Assembly (NCBI GenBank): GCA_041281825.1
Contig: CP166298.1
Coordinates: 5,394,001-5,458,000 of the forward strand
Source of the DNA: Paenibacillus_D tarimensis_A
Lineage (GTDB): Bacteria > Bacillota > Bacilli > Paenibacillales > Paenibacillaceae
Length of the DNA: 64,000 nt
Reading direction: 5' to 3'
Position 1 is the first letter of the stretch; every line of letters begins with the position of its first letter. Positions 62,791 through 64,000 of this stretch are shown here, in pieces. The notes beneath the pieces were generated by a model. It saw only the letters and a list, made by a program, of their open reading frames with translations. It did not search any database and was not told the origin of the DNA. The position numbers were made by a program, and so were the translations under genes.

Positions 62791-63279
62791 TTATAGAATA
62801 TACTCAGCGTATACTTCACCTGAGGGATGGGTATTTCCAGTTTCAATAAAATTGAGTGATGAGTATAGATTTTTAGCAATTACGTTTTCAGGTTTATATG
62901 TAAGTTCAACGACCCTGGCCTTCCCATGAGGAGATGCTTTAGCAAATTCTATAGCTTTTACCATAGCTTCTTTACCATAACCTTTGCCTTGAAATCGCCG
63001 ATCAATCATGAATTTGAATACTCCATAACTGCTGTACTCAAAGTTGCCATCTCCATCATCATAATACATACTTATAAAGCCAACCATTTCCTCATCTTTA
63101 TAAATCGCAAATGTAATAATAACCTGCCCCTCTTTTGAGGCAATATAAGCTTCAGCGAGTGCATGTTGATTGGATGAAATAAACCGTTTCTGTTCCTCCG
63201 TAACTTGCAGCTCAATACATTCAATAAAATTGTCCCAAGTTATTTCTCTAAACTCCAATCCCCATACCCCCCTAAACAA
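62791..63279 (-). CDS. GNAT family N-acetyltransferase (spermidine acetyltransferase-like)
   Basis: 162 residues; TTG at 63258 is a possible alternative start. LEFREITWDNFIECIEL at the N-terminus, then acetyl-CoA binding motif RRFQGKGYGKEAM (about 95-107) and NVIAKNLYSSLNFIETG. The layout resembles BltD/SpeG-type polyamine acetyltransferases. Transfers acetyl from acetyl-CoA to an amine. Confidence 0.87.
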   Translation of the reverse strand: MFRGVWGLEFREITWDNFIECIELQVTEEQKRFISSNQHALAEAYIASKEGQVIITFAIYKDEEMVGFISMYYDDGDGNFEYSSYGVFKFMIDRRFQGKGYGKEAMVKAIEFAKASPHGKARVVELTYKPENVIAKNLYSSLNFIETGNTHPSGEVYAEYIL

Positions 63280-63338
63280 GTATTAATTGTTGATATACTA
63301 CCAAATTCAGGATGCAGCATCAACAATATTTTGTTGAG

Positions 63339-63361
63339 CAAAACTGCCCGTTAGCTTAATG
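63339..63361 (-). repeat. Cassette-type element 14, start half
   Basis: AAACTGCCCGTTAGCTTAAT, an exact consensus start motif, located 8 bp from the stop of the SDR remnant. No hairpin follows. Confidence 0.7.
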
Positions 63362-63368
63362 CTTTTCC

Positions 63369-63695
63369 TTAAGAAGTTAAGACTCTTTTGACAATTTTTT
63401 TCGCAACATCCTCTGCATACTTTAAAGAACCTGTTTCTTTAACTTCCCTAAAGAAAGGTGATATTGGCAGCATATTTAATGCCGCTTTCGAGGCGCAATA
63501 TACGCTCATACCAGCTACTGCTTGCTGGAATAGTGAGATTGGAGCTATTTTCACAGTCGTTTTGGATGGCTAGTTCTAATATAGTATCATTATTATTCTT
63601 GGCTAAAGAAATAATAGATGATTACGCTTAATAAGTTGTTTATAGATCTTGAAGCCTAATCCACGTGTCGTACCTGTTACAATAAATGCTTTCAT
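63369..63695 (-). pseudogene. Short-chain dehydrogenase remnant (internal deletion)
   Basis: N-terminal codons from 63695 read MKAFIVTGTTRGLGFKIYKQ, the Rossmann glycine motif. A stop follows after about 30 codons. The minus frame 63369-63554 then gives AGMSVYCASKAALNMLP, the Tyr-x3-Lys active site of the same family. The middle of the enzyme is missing. Confidence 0.8.
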
Positions 63696-63778
63696 AATAC
63701 ATCACTTTCATCTAGCTATCCTAAGGATTCCTAAGCAATTAAAGTATTCAATGGTCCACGGAATCCTTTATGCACAGA

Positions 63779-63836
63779 ACTCTGCCTATATACGGAACAA
63801 AAGGCTGCCACGCGGCAGCCCTTTCGTTATTGATTC
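63779..63836 (-). repeat. Cassette-type element 15
   Basis: Start AACTCTGCCTATATACGG, hairpin AAAGGCTGCC/GGCAGCCCTTT (63798-63824) with ACGC loop, end CGTTATTGATTC. It lies 56 bp after the stop of the gene running off the right edge. Confidence 0.6.
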
Positions 63837-63891
63837 TTCCCTTCCTGGACTACTACCCGCGGGCCGATTGTTAAAAAGCTTTACGGCTTCT

Positions 63892-64000
63892 TTAGAATGG
63901 CTTAAGGATCATAAGCACGGTTATGGCAATCATCAGCAGCTGTGACGCCGTCTCGATCGGTATGATCTTTTTCATCAATCGACCGAGCTCGGCGGGTAAT
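63892..64000 (-). CDS. C-terminus of a membrane protein (partial, runs off right edge)
   Basis: The last 35 codons read ELGRLMKKIIPIETASQLLM then a hydrophobic helix ending MILKPF and a stop at 63892. Too short for a family call. Confidence 0.5.
   Translation of the reverse strand, partial: LPAELGRLMKKIIPIETASQLLMIAITVLMILKPF

Noticed and set aside
46405..63840. Classical integron attC sites
   Set aside because: The conserved ends read CCGTTAGCTT rather than GTTRRRY/RYYYAAC pairs, and no integrase is in the window; only the organisation is similar.

Overview
The window looks like a chromosome segment of a Paenibacillus-type Firmicute. This is inferred from gene families, not from a marker gene. 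Nearly all genes lie on the minus strand. It carries three LplABC/YtcQ-type sugar ABC importers without their own ATPase, YesM/YesN-type two-component systems, large membrane-anchored AraC regulators of the YtdP/YesS type, AGGAGG-type ribosome binding sites and CcpA (cre) sites. There is no rRNA, tRNA or CRISPR.

Region 1 (1-11.6 kb): an operon of response regulator, histidine kinase, two permeases and a binding lipoprotein that runs off the left edge. A MarR-controlled pirin/DoxX stress pair follows, with two identical perfect palindromic operators. Next is a secreted alginate-lyase-family polysaccharide lyase with ricin and AbfB lectin domains and a cre site. Broken copies of a lyase gene (6.4 kb) and of a probable GH31 gene (11.2-11.6 kb) lie nearby.

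Region 2 (11.6-20.9 kb): a sugar ABC importer and its AraC regulator lie between two inverted ~475-bp hairpin-rich repeats, which look like IS200/IS605-derived mini-elements. An intact IS256-family insertion sequence with 9-bp target duplication sits next to the left repeat.

Region 3 (21-30.4 kb): an AraC regulator, decayed ABC-exporter and TipAS-domain genes, a CopZ-like chaperone beside a TetR regulator, and a complete TRAP transporter (DctP, DctQ, DctM) with its own two-component system.

Region 4 (30.5-43.3 kb): a 51-bp tandem repeat array (about 13.7 units) abuts the broken start of a GH28 gene. GH43, AraC, ABC importer, GH95 and GH28 genes follow. GH43 and GH28 share a ~64-bp promoter element. 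The region reads as a plant cell wall (pectin/hemicellulose) locus: enzymes release sugars, and the TRAP and ABC systems import them under CcpA and dedicated sensors.

Region 5 (43.4-64 kb): small accessory genes (ECF sigma factors, VOC proteins, MerR, alpha/beta hydrolase, GNAT, an adenylate kinase paralogue, CPCC protein, lipoproteins), all on the minus strand. Many are followed just after their stop codon by a copy of a ~60-100-bp element with conserved ends and a central hairpin whose sequence varies but whose pairing is kept. This gene-plus-3'-element layout resembles an integron cassette array and is the strongest candidate for an undescribed system. Two IS110-family insertions abut copies of the element. 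Several gene remnants (ClpP end, GH2/CBM6 end, SDR, serine hydrolase) lie in the same stretch.
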